A DNA stretch of 64,000 nt from the NCBI GenBank assembly GCA_018466975.1, contig CM031554.1, positions 1,798,001 through 1,862,000 of the forward strand, read 5' to 3'. The DNA is from Sparassis latifolia (lineage: Eukaryota; Basidiomycota; Agaricomycetes; Polyporales; Sparassidaceae). The position numbers were made by a program, and so were the translations under genes. Positions 1-10,960 of this stretch are shown in pieces; position 1 is the stretch's first letter; each line of letters starts with the position of its first letter. Under the pieces are notes generated by a model. That model had not been told where the DNA came from. It saw only the letters and a program-made list of their open reading frames with translations, and searched no databases.

Positions 1-412
1 AGAACTGCCAGGACTGGTCCAGGATCAGTTTAGGACCAGTCCTGGACTGATACTGTTTAGGTGCTATTAAAGCCTGTTTTTCATCAAAATTTAGGTCAAA
101 GCTGAGAAGTTGGCATGATAGAAAACTAGAATTCAAGTAAGGCTTAGATATAATGCAAAAACACTAGTAATAATGAAGTATAACCCCCTCACAAGTTGTG
201 TATACTATGTCTTAATCTCTCAACATGAGTCAAAGTAAATAAAGACCAGTCCAGGACTAGTTAAGACCAGTTAAGACTGACTTAAGATTGAGTCTGGTCC
301 TGAACCAGTCCAGACTGATCCAGGACTGTAGTCCTTACTGGTCCCAACAGGACTGGTCCTGGTCCTGGTCCTGGCCAAAAAGGCAAAAGACCGGACTGGA
401 CCAGACCCTGCA
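1..412. repeat. Palindromic GGACTGGTCC / GGACCAGTCC repeat cluster
   Basis: Two clusters, about 1-57 and 241-412, are made of the decamer GGACTGGTCC, its reverse complement GGACCAGTCC and close variants such as CCAGGACTG and GGTCCTGGTCCTGG. Both orientations are interleaved, so single strands could fold into hairpins. The sequence between the clusters is AT-rich and carries no convincing gene. The array may continue to the left of the window. Open frames across it are by-products of the repetition. Confidence 0.7.
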
Positions 413-544
413 ACACTACAGTTCCATAGACAACGACCGGGGTGTCTGAGGAGACTGCACGCAGTGGTTTGGGTGACATGAGTCCTGTGGGTGGGCCCAC
501 TGACAGTGCTGGTCAATGTGGTAAAGTTGAGAGTTGGGTCATTG

Positions 545-1575
545 AGATTGCAGAGGCAGGATGGATAGTAGGGGAGTCGACATGAAGATGGCAGGACTAA
601 ACACGAGCAGTCTGTGTAATGTCAATGAGGGTGGGTGGGCAGCAACTGTGCACCATCGTACACAGATGCTGCTGCCTCGGGGGTGTCCTGGGCATGATGC
701 AGTGGCACTGCATTATGGTCCATTAGCACCACCGAGATTAGCTGCTTGATGGTGCAGGGGGGTGGTGTCAGTCTATCATAGGTGTCGGACGTGGGGTGCA
801 TGGTCAATGAGGAAGAGGGTCATGTGGTTGATACAGTAGTGGGGTGCGCTGATATGCTCCCAGACCTCCTGGCCTCTGAAAACGTGTTTTCCAGCGACCT
901 CTCACACCTCATCACTCTATACATTAGCTTTCAAGATGCATCTGACTCTTTTGCGACATTCTGCGAACTTTTGCAACTTCATGCGACTTCATTCAACTTC
1001 GCTCCTCATGACTTCTCTTTGAGATTTGACATTCTTTTGTCACTCATACACCACTCTTGCATCTCTCTGCTGTCGGGTACCACTTACTCATTGCCCTTTG
1101 GTCTCGTCTGATGCATCCCGCCAATTTCCTTCTAAGTTCATACTTCCCGACATGATGCCATCTCTCTGGATGTTGCGCCGACTTGCTGGTTTGTCACACT
1201 GACTTATCGGTGTCGCTCGATGGTTGTGCCCTCTTATTTTGCAAATTCCATGCCCTTTATCATTCGATCTTCCCTTCAAGACTCCTACCTTTATGCTGGA
1301 CCGGAGATGTCGTTTGAATGTTCATGTGATTCAGAACAAGTAACATATGTTTTTCTTTACTTTTCCTCTACTTTTCCATTCTTTTCCATTGCTAACATAC
1401 AATGTTCACCTCCTCACTCACTTTACCTATTTTTCCATTGCTAGACCATTGCGACTCTTTCCAATGTCAGGATCCATTGTCTGACATTTTGCCACTTTCA
1501 CATTTTCTCTCCATTTTTCCCCCTCTATAAATACCTGCTGTATCTATGTCAATTATCATCGAAGACCAGTAGGAG
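545..1575. other. Gene-poor AT-rich stretch
   Basis: No reading frame here resembles a known family. The stretch is rich in TG and CA and poor in CG. A TATAAATA-like box lies near 1525, ahead of the minisatellite, but no gene follows it that I can support. It may be old transposon sequence, but no terminal repeats or polymerase motifs are visible. Confidence 0.4.
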
Positions 1576-1604
1576 AATTCCCCTCACTTCAGATCACCGA
1601 GAAA

Positions 1605-1775
1605 CTGCATTTACTGCGATAGCGACTTTGAACTGTGATATACCCCACTGTGACATAGCGACATAGTGACACTGCAATATAGCGAGACTGGGTACTGTGT
1701 TTGAGACTGCGACTGCAACTATGATAGCAAACTGTGACACTGCAATAGCGATATAGTGACATAGTGATATACCAC
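1605..1775. repeat. Degenerate minisatellite (GCGACATAGTGAC-like units)
   Basis: Imperfect tandem copies of units such as GCGACATAGTGACACTGC and ACTGCAATAGCGATATAG follow each other for about 170 bases. Copies differ by small insertions and substitutions. There is no coding potential of note. Confidence 0.6.
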
Positions 1776-2135
1776 CTGTGTTAGTCTTACTCTGACTTTT
1801 GCATTAGACTGACTGCGACTTCATTGAGACGGCGAATACTGCATTTCCCCATAGTGTTCTTCCCTCACAGATAGTTCCCTTCTCCTTTGCGATTTAGTTT
1901 GTCTTTGCCTACGAGTTTGGCGATCACATCGCAACTTTAGCTTTCCACTCTCCGACTTTTGTGACTTCATCATAGATTATTGCTCGACTTCATGTTTACA
2001 TTGCAAGCACTCATTCCTTTACAGGTTGCATCCCTCTTAGGCTTTGGTCAAAGTTCTGGGACCCACTTGCATCATTTTACAGTGTTGCATCACCCTTCTC
2101 TCTCACACACAGATCTCTTCTTGTTTTAGTTGGGT

Positions 2136-2962
2136 TTAGGTGTTTGTGTTGGGTGTGCACTCATCAGCGCGGCAGTGCAGGGTGCAGCCGGTCATGGCAT
2201 TGTCATGACATGCCTCCAGTGTCAGCAGCATGGTGGGCAGGTCATCTGCCTGCAGCACCTCGGCTGCCTGGGCTCTATTATGCAGCCACACTGTGGTGGC
2301 ATGCTCGAATTCATGGGCACTGTCAGGTGGTTCATGGCATGGACAGCAGGGTGTGCCCTTGGGCGCACTGGGGTCACGTTGTCCTGGACATGTGCCTCTG
2401 GTGCTGGTGATGTGGCATGGTGTGTCAGCAATGCTAGACATGCTCATGCATTGGCACCTGCATAGTGCACCCTCAGCGCTGGTGGTGTGTTGGGCATGAT
2501 GTCCGCGTCCTACACTGCGTCAGCTACGAGCTTCGTTGTGCAGCTGCAGTGCATCAGTGCACTCGGTGTGCTTGGGTCCATTGGTGCCATCTGTTCTGTT
2601 GGGCAGTTAGTGACTCAGACAGTGAGGCACATTGGCATCAGGCTGTGGCGGGCTCGCATTCCTTGCGCTGGTGATGTGGCAGGCGCATCATTCATGTCCT
2701 GCATTATGGGTGCCATGAGCGTGTGTGCACTGTAATGTGGTGGCATTGCATGTGAATGCATCAGGGCCATTGGCATCGTTAGGCACTCAGTGAGGTGGGT
2801 GCATGGTGGCAGCACTGTGGGAGATGGCAGAATGGGCATACCTCGCACATCCTGCTTCCTCAGCTCCTGCTCCTGCTCCTGGTAGTGCTGCAGCCATTCC
2901 CACACCCTCTTCTCCCGCGTCCTCTCCTCCCTTCTCCTCTCCTTGACCTCCTTTACCCTCAC
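2136..2962 (-). pseudogene. Low-complexity coding remnant with an N-terminal charged helix
   Basis: I do not recognise a family. Reading the minus strand from about 2962, the first part is a highly charged, probably coiled-coil segment with Arg/Glu-rich runs (for example VKERRREERTREKR) and a Gln/Glu run (QEQEQELRKQ). This is followed by a Pro/Met/His/Ala/Thr-rich stretch. The same composition continues in shifted frames down to about 2136, so the reading frame is broken at least twice. Such charged-then-proline-rich proteins are common in repeat-derived fungal genes, but no transposase or polymerase motif is visible. Plus-strand frames here are equally long and Cys/His/Trp-rich, which weakens the strand choice. 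Confidence 0.25.
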
Positions 2963-3024
2963 ATTCTCCCCTACCAGTTTTTGGGCCAGTTTTTTCAGTT
3001 CAGACTCAGTGCATCAGTCTTGAG

Positions 3025-3438
3025 GTGATGCGAGTGCTCGGACCCATCAAGCTTGTCGGACGTGAGAGAGGGGGAAACAGGAAGTGTGAGTGTGATGGTA
3101 GGAATGGAGATGTCACATTTGATATGGTCACGTGTCATGTGGTGATGCATCCGTGCCATGTCGAACATCGCATGGGTGACATCTGCTCCTTAGTGTTTCG
3201 CAAGGGCACTAAGGCAGTGATGAGCACACTCGGTGGTGGTGAGACTGTCTTCACAGGCATAGTGCTCGTGAAGGGTAGTGAGGTGAAGATGTCACTCGAC
3301 CAGCCAGTCAGCAATTGTGAGCTAATGAGTGAGGTTGTTCACCTCAACCCATCTTCACAGTGTGTTGGCAACACGGCCTATGTCACTGGTGAGAACCTTG
3401 ACTTTAGAGGTCCTGAGAGGTGTTGCCAGGTAAAATGA
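3025..3438 (+). CDS. Unrecognised 137-codon open frame
   Basis: An uninterrupted frame of 137 codons starts with ATG ATG and ends at TGA. The product is Val/Gly/Cys-rich, with a central cysteine/histidine-bearing stretch (CHVVMHPCHVEHRMGD) and no signal peptide or membrane segment. It lies in CpG-depleted DNA where most genes are degenerate, and no intron signals define neighbouring exons. It may be a lone exon or chance. No function is assigned. Confidence 0.2.
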   Translation: MMRVLGPIKLVGRERGGNRKCECDGRNGDVTFDMVTCHVVMHPCHVEHRMGDICSLVFRKGTKAVMSTLGGGETVFTGIVLVKGSEVKMSLDQPVSNCELMSEVVHLNPSSQCVGNTAYVTGENLDFRGPERCCQVK

Positions 3439-3994
3439 TGTGCAGGACACAGTGAGTGCTCCTGCCCATCCAGCCAGTAGTATCCAGTCATAGCAAAACT
3501 TCAGCAGTAGTTTTGAGACTGTAAAAGTGTGAGCAGCCTAGATTCTTAGGCTCATCAGGGCTGCAGTGAACTTAATGTATAGCCAAAACTAAGCTAAGAC
3601 TGAGTATGTACAGCTAGATGGTGAGTGTAAAGGATTAAAAGCAACTTGCTTAGATAATCAGTAAGCAGTCCATAATAAGTAATGATCATCAGAACTAACC
3701 TGTTACACCAAAGGAGTGGGATGTTCCTAAGAGGCAAAGATACGCAAAATCTGAGCAGAGTGTCAGGAGAACTTACCAGTTAATACAAATTTTGACCTTC
3801 TCTCATGACATACTATGACTTTGCTAAGTCTGAGGAGAGACCAAGTTTCTGTTCTCGCCCCAAACGAACGAACTGTGTCACAGTTATCACACATTTGTGT
3901 GGCTGTGACCACTCATGCATGTGACAAGAGGGTGTCTGATTGTCCGATTCCTTCGAGTCTCCTCACACAGCATCAGATTTCATGCACAGTTTCT

Positions 3995-5050
3995 TTATTC
4001 TAGCATCAGGTGTGATTTTACTGGATGATGAAGAGCCGAAGGTATTTATTTTGAAATATCTAAAAGACATCACTGCTAACATTCTCTCATTGACAGCATT
4101 GGGCAGGCTACATAGTGATGATTTTTTGCAAGATATCTATCTATATATACTGCAAGCAGACTAACCTTTAGAGTACTGAAAAATACTTCTGTGAGTAATC
4201 TGGAACTTTCTAGACTGAGCAGGACTTAGTCATTGTTACATAGGTGCAACCCTAAAATAAATCATTTATCAGGATTAACTTACTGCAATGCTCACGATTA
4301 ACTGATTAGTGGTTGGAGATCTCTCACAGAACAGCAGTGACAACCCATTTTTTGGCAGAGTGAATGTATTCTGCTATGAGACTTGAATCTCTGGAAGCGT
4401 GTTTAACCTGTCACAGGTCAGAGACTTCTAGTTTCATATGCTTCAGTTTTGGCTCAGTTGTATATAAACAAAACTTATCGCTATATAATGCACTCTGCAT
4501 CAAGGATAAGTCCAGCACTACATGTTACATGCCTGTCGACCCTCATGCAGATTGATTCTTGTAGGAGTATCACAGAATACTTGTATCCATGATCAATCAT
4601 AGATCATCGCTTTATCATCAAGCTCATGCATTTATTCTCATGCATGGCAGTGAGACTTTCCTGTCTGACTCTGCTAACAGACATTCCTGCATTGTGCTAA
4701 ATGATGGAGGGCATGCATTTGGCAATGCAGACCTACTTTAGGATCTGCTGAGAATGTGCAACAATGATGGCTGGGCACCCATTAAACTTGCTGCAGAGAG
4801 GGTCAGCAGATTGCTCATCATCGAGGTCCTTGTCTCACACACCGAGCTCATATATGCCTGCATACATTGCAGAAAGTGGGAGATGAGGGGTGCACCATAT
4901 TTCAAGTGCTGCTCTGGCTGCTGTGCTCATCACTACCACTTGCAGAAGGTGAGCCCATTCAGAATGCCAGGTGCGTTCTGGATGATCACTTACAGAAAAG
5001 ATATGTAGTGCCAGAAGGCAGATTAGATGCCTGCACTCCACAAGGCTGAT
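3995..5050 (+). pseudogene. Degenerate repeat-domain plus MYND-like zinc finger remnant
   Basis: Two separated coding-like patches read on the plus strand. The first (about 4000-4164) begins after a plausible 3' splice site and contains LLDDEEPKVFILKYLKD, which looks like a helical repeat segment. The second (about 4754-4940) has NDGWAPIKLAAE, followed by CIHC, then CCSGC about 14 residues later, and HHYHLQK. This Cys-x2-Cys ... Cys-x2-Cys spacing resembles the first half of a MYND zinc finger, as found in many fungal helical-repeat/MYND proteins. The second half of the finger is not recognisable, and stop codons separate the patches. If the assignment is right the locus is a pseudogene. It is tentative and rests on motif spacing alone. 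Confidence 0.3.
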
Positions 5051-6397
5051 TGCCATTTACTGAAGATTGGAGCAGAGCAAGCTGTGGAGCAGCGACACTG
5101 TCTGCACGATAATGACTGGGGTTTAAATGACATGCTCAGGAGTGCATGATTCCGATTATATGCTTTTGATATGAATGTCTTACTCATGTTCTCCATCTAA
5201 CTGTAGGAATGCCAGTGAATGGCCCATTAGTGAGCATTTCATACAATGAGGACTGAGACAGTGATGACCTGTATTTCTGAGGATAGAGGGCATGTACTTG
5301 AGAACTGCATTATCATTAATTACTGGTGTGAGAGTCAACAGCCATGAATTTGATAGGGTATGATCACTAGGTGCATAATCTATGCCATTTTTTGAGAAGT
5401 GTTTACCTCAAGTCTGACTGGTGATAGAGCTTTTTTCTTGTTCTTACCATGTTCTTTTGGCACAAATATCCCCTTGTAATGCATGTCTGACCTACAATCT
5501 ATATACATGTTCTCATTGCATGAACAAGCACACATATACTGCAGGACTTTCAAGATCACCAACCCTGGCTTTTCATCTCAAATATCCTACTTGTATAGTG
5601 TTACAACAACTGCAAAGATCTCAGCATCTAATATCATAGCCCACACACCAATGCACATGTATTAAACTCTACTCTATAAATACAGATAGATGGTGTGCTA
5701 GATCATAAAGAGAGCTCACACTATATTTTGTCTGGTAGCATCACTGCATGCCTGCGAAAACAGAACTTTGTTGCCTTTATCTATGCACCTCCGATATGGA
5801 TGCTGTCTGACATGCAGGGGCAGAATCCAAACAAGCGTGGTGCTTGCTCACTCATTCACAGGAAAGGCTGAGTGTATTTCTACATGGTCAGACCAATGTG
5901 GTGGCAGAGATCATTTTGTGAGGCACCACACAATCTGACCAAGTCTGGCACGTGGGTGAACGTGCACTGTCGACTCACCTGATGCTACTTAGCTCATGGG
6001 TGTATTCACTCTCACTGCTTCAGACACAAGTATCCTTGATAGTTTACTCTCAAGCTGATGAATGGCACTGATAGTTATTCAGGATAACATATGACTCAGA
6101 ATGAGACTATTCACTATCCACTTATACTTTTGTGTGGCAGGTATGGAATTTGATGCATTCATCATAGTGATCTATATACAGATCAATCTATCTTATAATT
6201 TTAGTACAAATCAAAGCAAATATAATGTGGCAACTATGTCAGAGAAGGAAGTGCATATGTTGATAATCATAAGCAGCTGAAACATTTACCTTCAATAACA
6301 ATGGTAACTTGAGTGACAGAAACCACAGCCAGGATCAAGAAAGGATCACTCACTTATCCACAGATAGCTTCCTCGTCCGTCCCTCAGGCAACAGTGG
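5050..6397. other. Gene-poor, nearly CpG-free stretch
   Basis: No convincing gene. Frames are short and interrupted. No CG dinucleotide is visible between 6001 and 6360. The stretch separates the MYND-like remnant from the 3' end of the DUF6533 pseudogene. Confidence 0.4.
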
Positions 6398-8118
6398 TTA
6401 TTTCCATCCCAAGTGGCTCTGAAGACATTCTCTGAACCTCAATGAGCTCAATTTCCCCATCACTCCCTCCCCACCAGCACCCTCTCCACCATCTGAGACA
6501 TTAAGGCCATGTCTCGCAAGGTCCAACCCATACAGGTCATCAACTTCTGAGGGAGATCCAAGATGAAGCGATGTGCCCATGTTTTCAATGATCCTTGATG
6601 CAAATTGCAAGCTCTGTGCAGGTGTGTGCACAAAAGAGAGGTTAGAAGTAATATAGTTTTGCATATTGTTAACCTGGCACAAGTTCAAGAGGAAATGAGA
6701 GATAATGATACATGTGAATCTGTAATGTTATATAAGCATGAGTGAGTTCTGGTCAATGTGAAGGGACAAGCGAACACAGTGACAATGTAGTCTATATTTA
6801 TAGAGGTCTGATGAGAACATGTATCAGAGATAAGCAGGTAGAAAATAGCAGTAGAAAAATGCACTTCATAATAGTTTGACAGCATTTGTGAGAGGTTTAG
6901 CAGGAGAAGTAACCTAGAATGTATTGTCAGCTTGAATTGCTATCACACTCCATACTCAGATAAAGTATAAAGTGCCTTAAGAATTAATAAAGGGATAAGC
7001 TTAAACCAGATGAAGGGTTCAATGAATAGTATATGCACTAACCATCTTGTAGTAAGAGAGTTGCCAAGGGAGCTTCTATGTGAGCTGAGTTTGCATATCT
7101 CTTGATACTGTATGTCTTTGTCCAGGTTACCACGAGGACAATGATGTCTGCCATAATGACACTGATTCGTGTTGCAAGGTAAACTGTTAAGAGACACAGT
7201 AAGCTATGAAGGTGAGAAATTCATCCTACAAGAGGGGTAAGACTCGTACATCTGCCTGCCTGTTAGCAGAAAACTTAGCAGAAGAAGAGAATACTTACAT
7301 CTTAGGTTGCACTATATTTGAACTTTGCACACAGATGGGCCCAAAGCCAGGAACAACTGCTATATAGTATGAGGCTGTGGCATCATCATACTTAAGTGTC
7401 ACAAGTTAGTGCACACTACCTCTGCTCCAGTAAGATTGACCATACCAGATTAGTTGCAAAAGGCACAAAGTTCAATATGAATACTACTGCAGCAGGGCAC
7501 CATGCCTGACCCCTACTGCATACACCCGAAGAGCAGAGAACACTGAAGAATGATGATGACTATGAATATCAAATTACCATTGAGACACACAGTGACTTAC
7601 TGGCCCATTTGATGAAAAGCAATTCTTCACAAGCTTCTGATAACATCATTATGCTATCACAACTGGAACACAATGAGCTGGTCTCTATTTTCTACTGAAG
7701 ATTAACCAGACCTCTGAATAGGCAGAAATTGAACAAGCATCAGTTACAACATAAAAAGCATCAGTTACAATTGTAGCAACTTACTGGATTTGTACTCCAC
7801 AGAGGTATCTGCGTCACCAGGCTGAAGGCGAATACCAATCCAAGAAAACGGTTGGAGATAAACAATACTGCAACTCCAGTTTTCTTACGTCTCTATATGT
7901 AGTCAATTTCATCAGTAAGGGTTATTGCATGCTCAAAAATGAGCCAAGCTAGTGAGGATTCCCATCAGCTTTAGGTCAAGATTTGAAAAAAAAAACTCAC
8001 TTGCAGCTGCTATACAGCAGTAGTTGCCTGTTAAGCTAACAAGGGAAGATCCATCAGCCCCAACAAAATAATAATGGTGAGACACGAACTCTGCTTCACT
8101 GTTATCTCCCGAAGACAT
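6398..8118 (-). pseudogene. DUF6533-type multipass membrane protein, broken
   Basis: An intron-rich minus-strand gene of the basidiomycete DUF6533 family (integral membrane proteins of unknown function). The chosen ATG at 8118 opens MSSGDNSEAEF; GNYCCIAAA follows before a donor at 8000. Family hallmarks follow in order: TLTDEIDYI then a stop at 7895-7893 where the family has Trp, RRKKTGVAVLFISNRFLG (about 7890-7830), KWAMFSALRVYAV across an intron near 7560, VVFILNFVPFATNL (about 7485), SVIMADIIVLVVTW (about 7150), and FTCIIISHFLLNLCQ joined to SLQFASRIIEN (about 6720-6580). The last exon ends at TAA 6400-6398. Besides the TGG-to-TAG nonsense change, one base seems lost near 7502 between ALRVYAVGVR and AWCPAAV. 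Several hydrophobic helices are evident. The CpG-poor surroundings fit C-to-T decay. Confidence 0.75.
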
Positions 8119-8429
8119 TGGGGAAACTGCAGGGAACACTTCAGCTGACAAGGATCACAACAAGATTATTGTTTTGTGGGGCGTGAGCGGACTGCGGCAT
8201 TCGGACCAGGAGATTGTGGTGCTACTTATATCCCTGTGTTGACAGGAACTGTCTGCTGCATTATCTCCTACAGGGCCATCACCACGGCAACAGAGATAAA
8301 GTTGCGAAGATCGGACAGGCTCCGGTCGGTGTGCTCTGATCTCTGTTTGAACTCAAGAAGCTCATTCGAGCAATTTCAAACCAAACACGATCAATGAGCC
8401 TTTAGGCACCTGTGATTGCTTGGCAAGCC

Positions 8430-8790
8430 GCCCGCCCCTCACACCCCCTAGTAGAGCCTCAACGAATTCAGCGTCCAACATCTACAACTGCTCGTAAAGG
8501 TATGCCAGAGCCAGAAGCACAAGGAAAATTTCGCACCGCACCGCTGCTACGTGATGAGCGAGGATATGAGAATCGAGGAAATGAGGGTTTCAAGCCATCA
8601 GCATGGAGTCTACAGAGGATGGTGGAAGACATACTCGAAAAGCCAAAGCAAGGGTTTAGCAAGTCCCGGGATGTCTGCGGAACGGAAGCACGGCGAACGC
8701 GGAGACGACCAGTTCGCCGAGAGGAATCATATCGAAGTTCTTCAACATCGCACTGTAACTGTTTGATTTCACGTCAGCAAACTCAACAGA
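8430..8790 (+). repeat. Dispersed repeat R2, left copy
   Basis: This segment has an inverted partner at 36585-36880. Shared landmarks include a peptide-level block readable as YENRGNEGFKPSAWSLQRM here and YKNRGNEDFRPSALSLRRT there, and nearly identical ends (GTAACTGTTT followed by TTCACGTCAG). The DNA match is interrupted by indels. The coding-like frame is not assignable to a family. Confidence 0.6.
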
Positions 8791-10960
8791 AGACCCTAAG
8801 ATAGCCTGTTCTCATAGGTACCGAGTGTCTCGGAACTACGGGCGACCTAGCGAAAGAGACGATGAGATTTTGTCTCCTGTTCTATCTCCGCAGATCGGAC
8901 CAGCTCACTCACCTGCTTTAGTGATTACAATGCGTCGCGAGGTTCTCTTCGACGAGATGGAAGTGGTGTACGCCGCACGAAGTTCAGGCGAACCTATGTC
9001 TATCAGGCACGTAGTGAGTCCTTTGGTCGGATCATCGAATATTCTTGTCTCCATCCGATAACTATCACGAACTGGTATCTTGATACGATGCAGCGCATAC
9101 ATTTGAAATACTAGCATGGTAGCCGCGATCCCACTGCGACTCACCAGATTTGTACGGCGAGATAGTCGAGATCCGGACACTACAGTCCCAGAGAGCAATA
9201 TGCGGTCGACGGACTTGGAGACGCTGCAAAAATAAAGTCAGAGTGTTAATGAGATTGTCGACTTAGACAACTATGGCGTCTATTACATGCGCGAAGTCAC
9301 AATAGGACATCTGCAGTGTCTGGCGCAACGAGTCCAGCTCTGCGGCGCAGGAACCCTCGACACTCCACTGCATCTCTCGCCCCTCGTTCGCAGGCCTGAA
9401 GGACAGGGGATAAGAAAGGAACTGACGGGGACTCACGCAGGCGTGGTGCCGCTAAGCAGAGCGCTAGTAGCACGGTGAATATTAGCACTGCAGCGCCACG
9501 TACCGTACCATCCCCGGGGAAATGACATCGGGTGCGGCACCGTCCGAGATCTAAACGTTGCATCTCGTTTGCAGGACCGAATGCAGCGCCGCCGTATTCA
9601 CACCGGAAGGCTGTGAGGATGAGACAGATGGGCAAGGGCCACGCCGAGATGCTGAAGTTCAATGGAGCGCGTATCACGCACGCACACTGCAAAAGAACAC
9701 ACAGAGATATATTCCGATGGTGCGGAGCCTACCTCCACAACAGTATCATCGTCTTTCGTATCTCCCGTGCGCGATTGGAATCATCGAGGTTAAACATACG
9801 AGGGGGAGATAGGCGCCAGGGAAATAGACGAGAAGCACCTCGGGTTTGGCCTGTAGAATTGCGCTCATGATGCATCGCGAGGACGGCCCAGCGTAACACC
9901 ACCCCCAGAAAACCGGAAAGCTGGATGGAAAGGGGAGAGCGGATGGAAGGCGCGAAGACCCGACGGAGCGAGAGACGATTATACCGGACAATCAATATAT
10001 ACGGGGAGTCGTAGAGGTAGTAGTGTAGACTGAAGGGGTATGACGTACCAGGCAGAATAGGAACCTGGCGTAAGCTTGAAGGAAAGAGTACAGTACACGA
10101 TGACAAGCCCTAACCCTATGTCACTACACCCGCTCCTTGGCCCCATGATCCTCAATCCCATCGCACCTCTTCCCCTCAGCATCCGGCCAAGTGAGGAGCG
10201 AGCGCATCGTCCTCATTTCAAGTCGACTGCGTCTCGTGCGTTTTCGAAACGCCCATCTCAACACTCGCAACAGCAATCCTGGGCCACCTGGGACAGGGCG
10301 GCTCCATTATCGTGGAGGGGCCTCTCTGTGCATCTCTCTGTGCAAACACTACGTTATGCTCGGAATCGTGAGTAGGTTCGTATTCACCAAGGAGATACAG
10401 GCCAGGCGAGAGAAGCGAGAGGCAACGTCGGTTTGTGGTGCGATACGCGTAGTATCCATTTGCATAGAGTATATCTCTCCATGACGACCTCCATCTCCCC
10501 AGATGCATCTTTTCAAGACGAGTCAGGTTGAAACCACCACCGTGACTGCTAAAAATTCTGGGCAAGAAGACCCATCTGTCCGCTGACATATACTTCGTAT
10601 GTGTTCGGAAACTCTGTCATCTCCGTGCCACGCTGACTGCGTTTGACGTACCTCTTCTCAGAAAGCTGCCAAGAGATCCTTTCTTCGATATCCTTAGTTT
10701 ACAGAAGCAATCTATGTATCTATGTCGGCCCTTGCGTCGTATTTCAAGATCGAGAATTCAAGTGTGAAAGGTGCGGTGACAGAATTCTTAGTTGTTCCTT
10801 CTTATCTGTGACAGCATATTTACCCCCGTAATTTTAGTCCCTGCACAAACGTGAAGAGAACACACTGCATGGAGAAGGAGAGCGCACTTCATCGTGCTCA
10901 ACACACAGTCGTCGACGATCGTAGTAACACCCCCAGTACTCGCTAAAAGGAGCCATGCGG
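8790..10960. other. CpG-rich stretch with short broken frames, unassigned
   Basis: Many short frames exist on both strands, and several GTGAGT and GTACGT donor-like sites suggest an intron-rich gene that has decayed, perhaps on the minus strand between 9240 and 8890. No domain or motif is recognisable. Composition switches sharply from the CpG-poor block that ends near 8160. Confidence 0.3.

Noticed and set aside
1080..2110. Possible LTR with a TATAAATA box
   Set aside because: No second copy, no TG...CA termini I could match, and no polymerase coding nearby.
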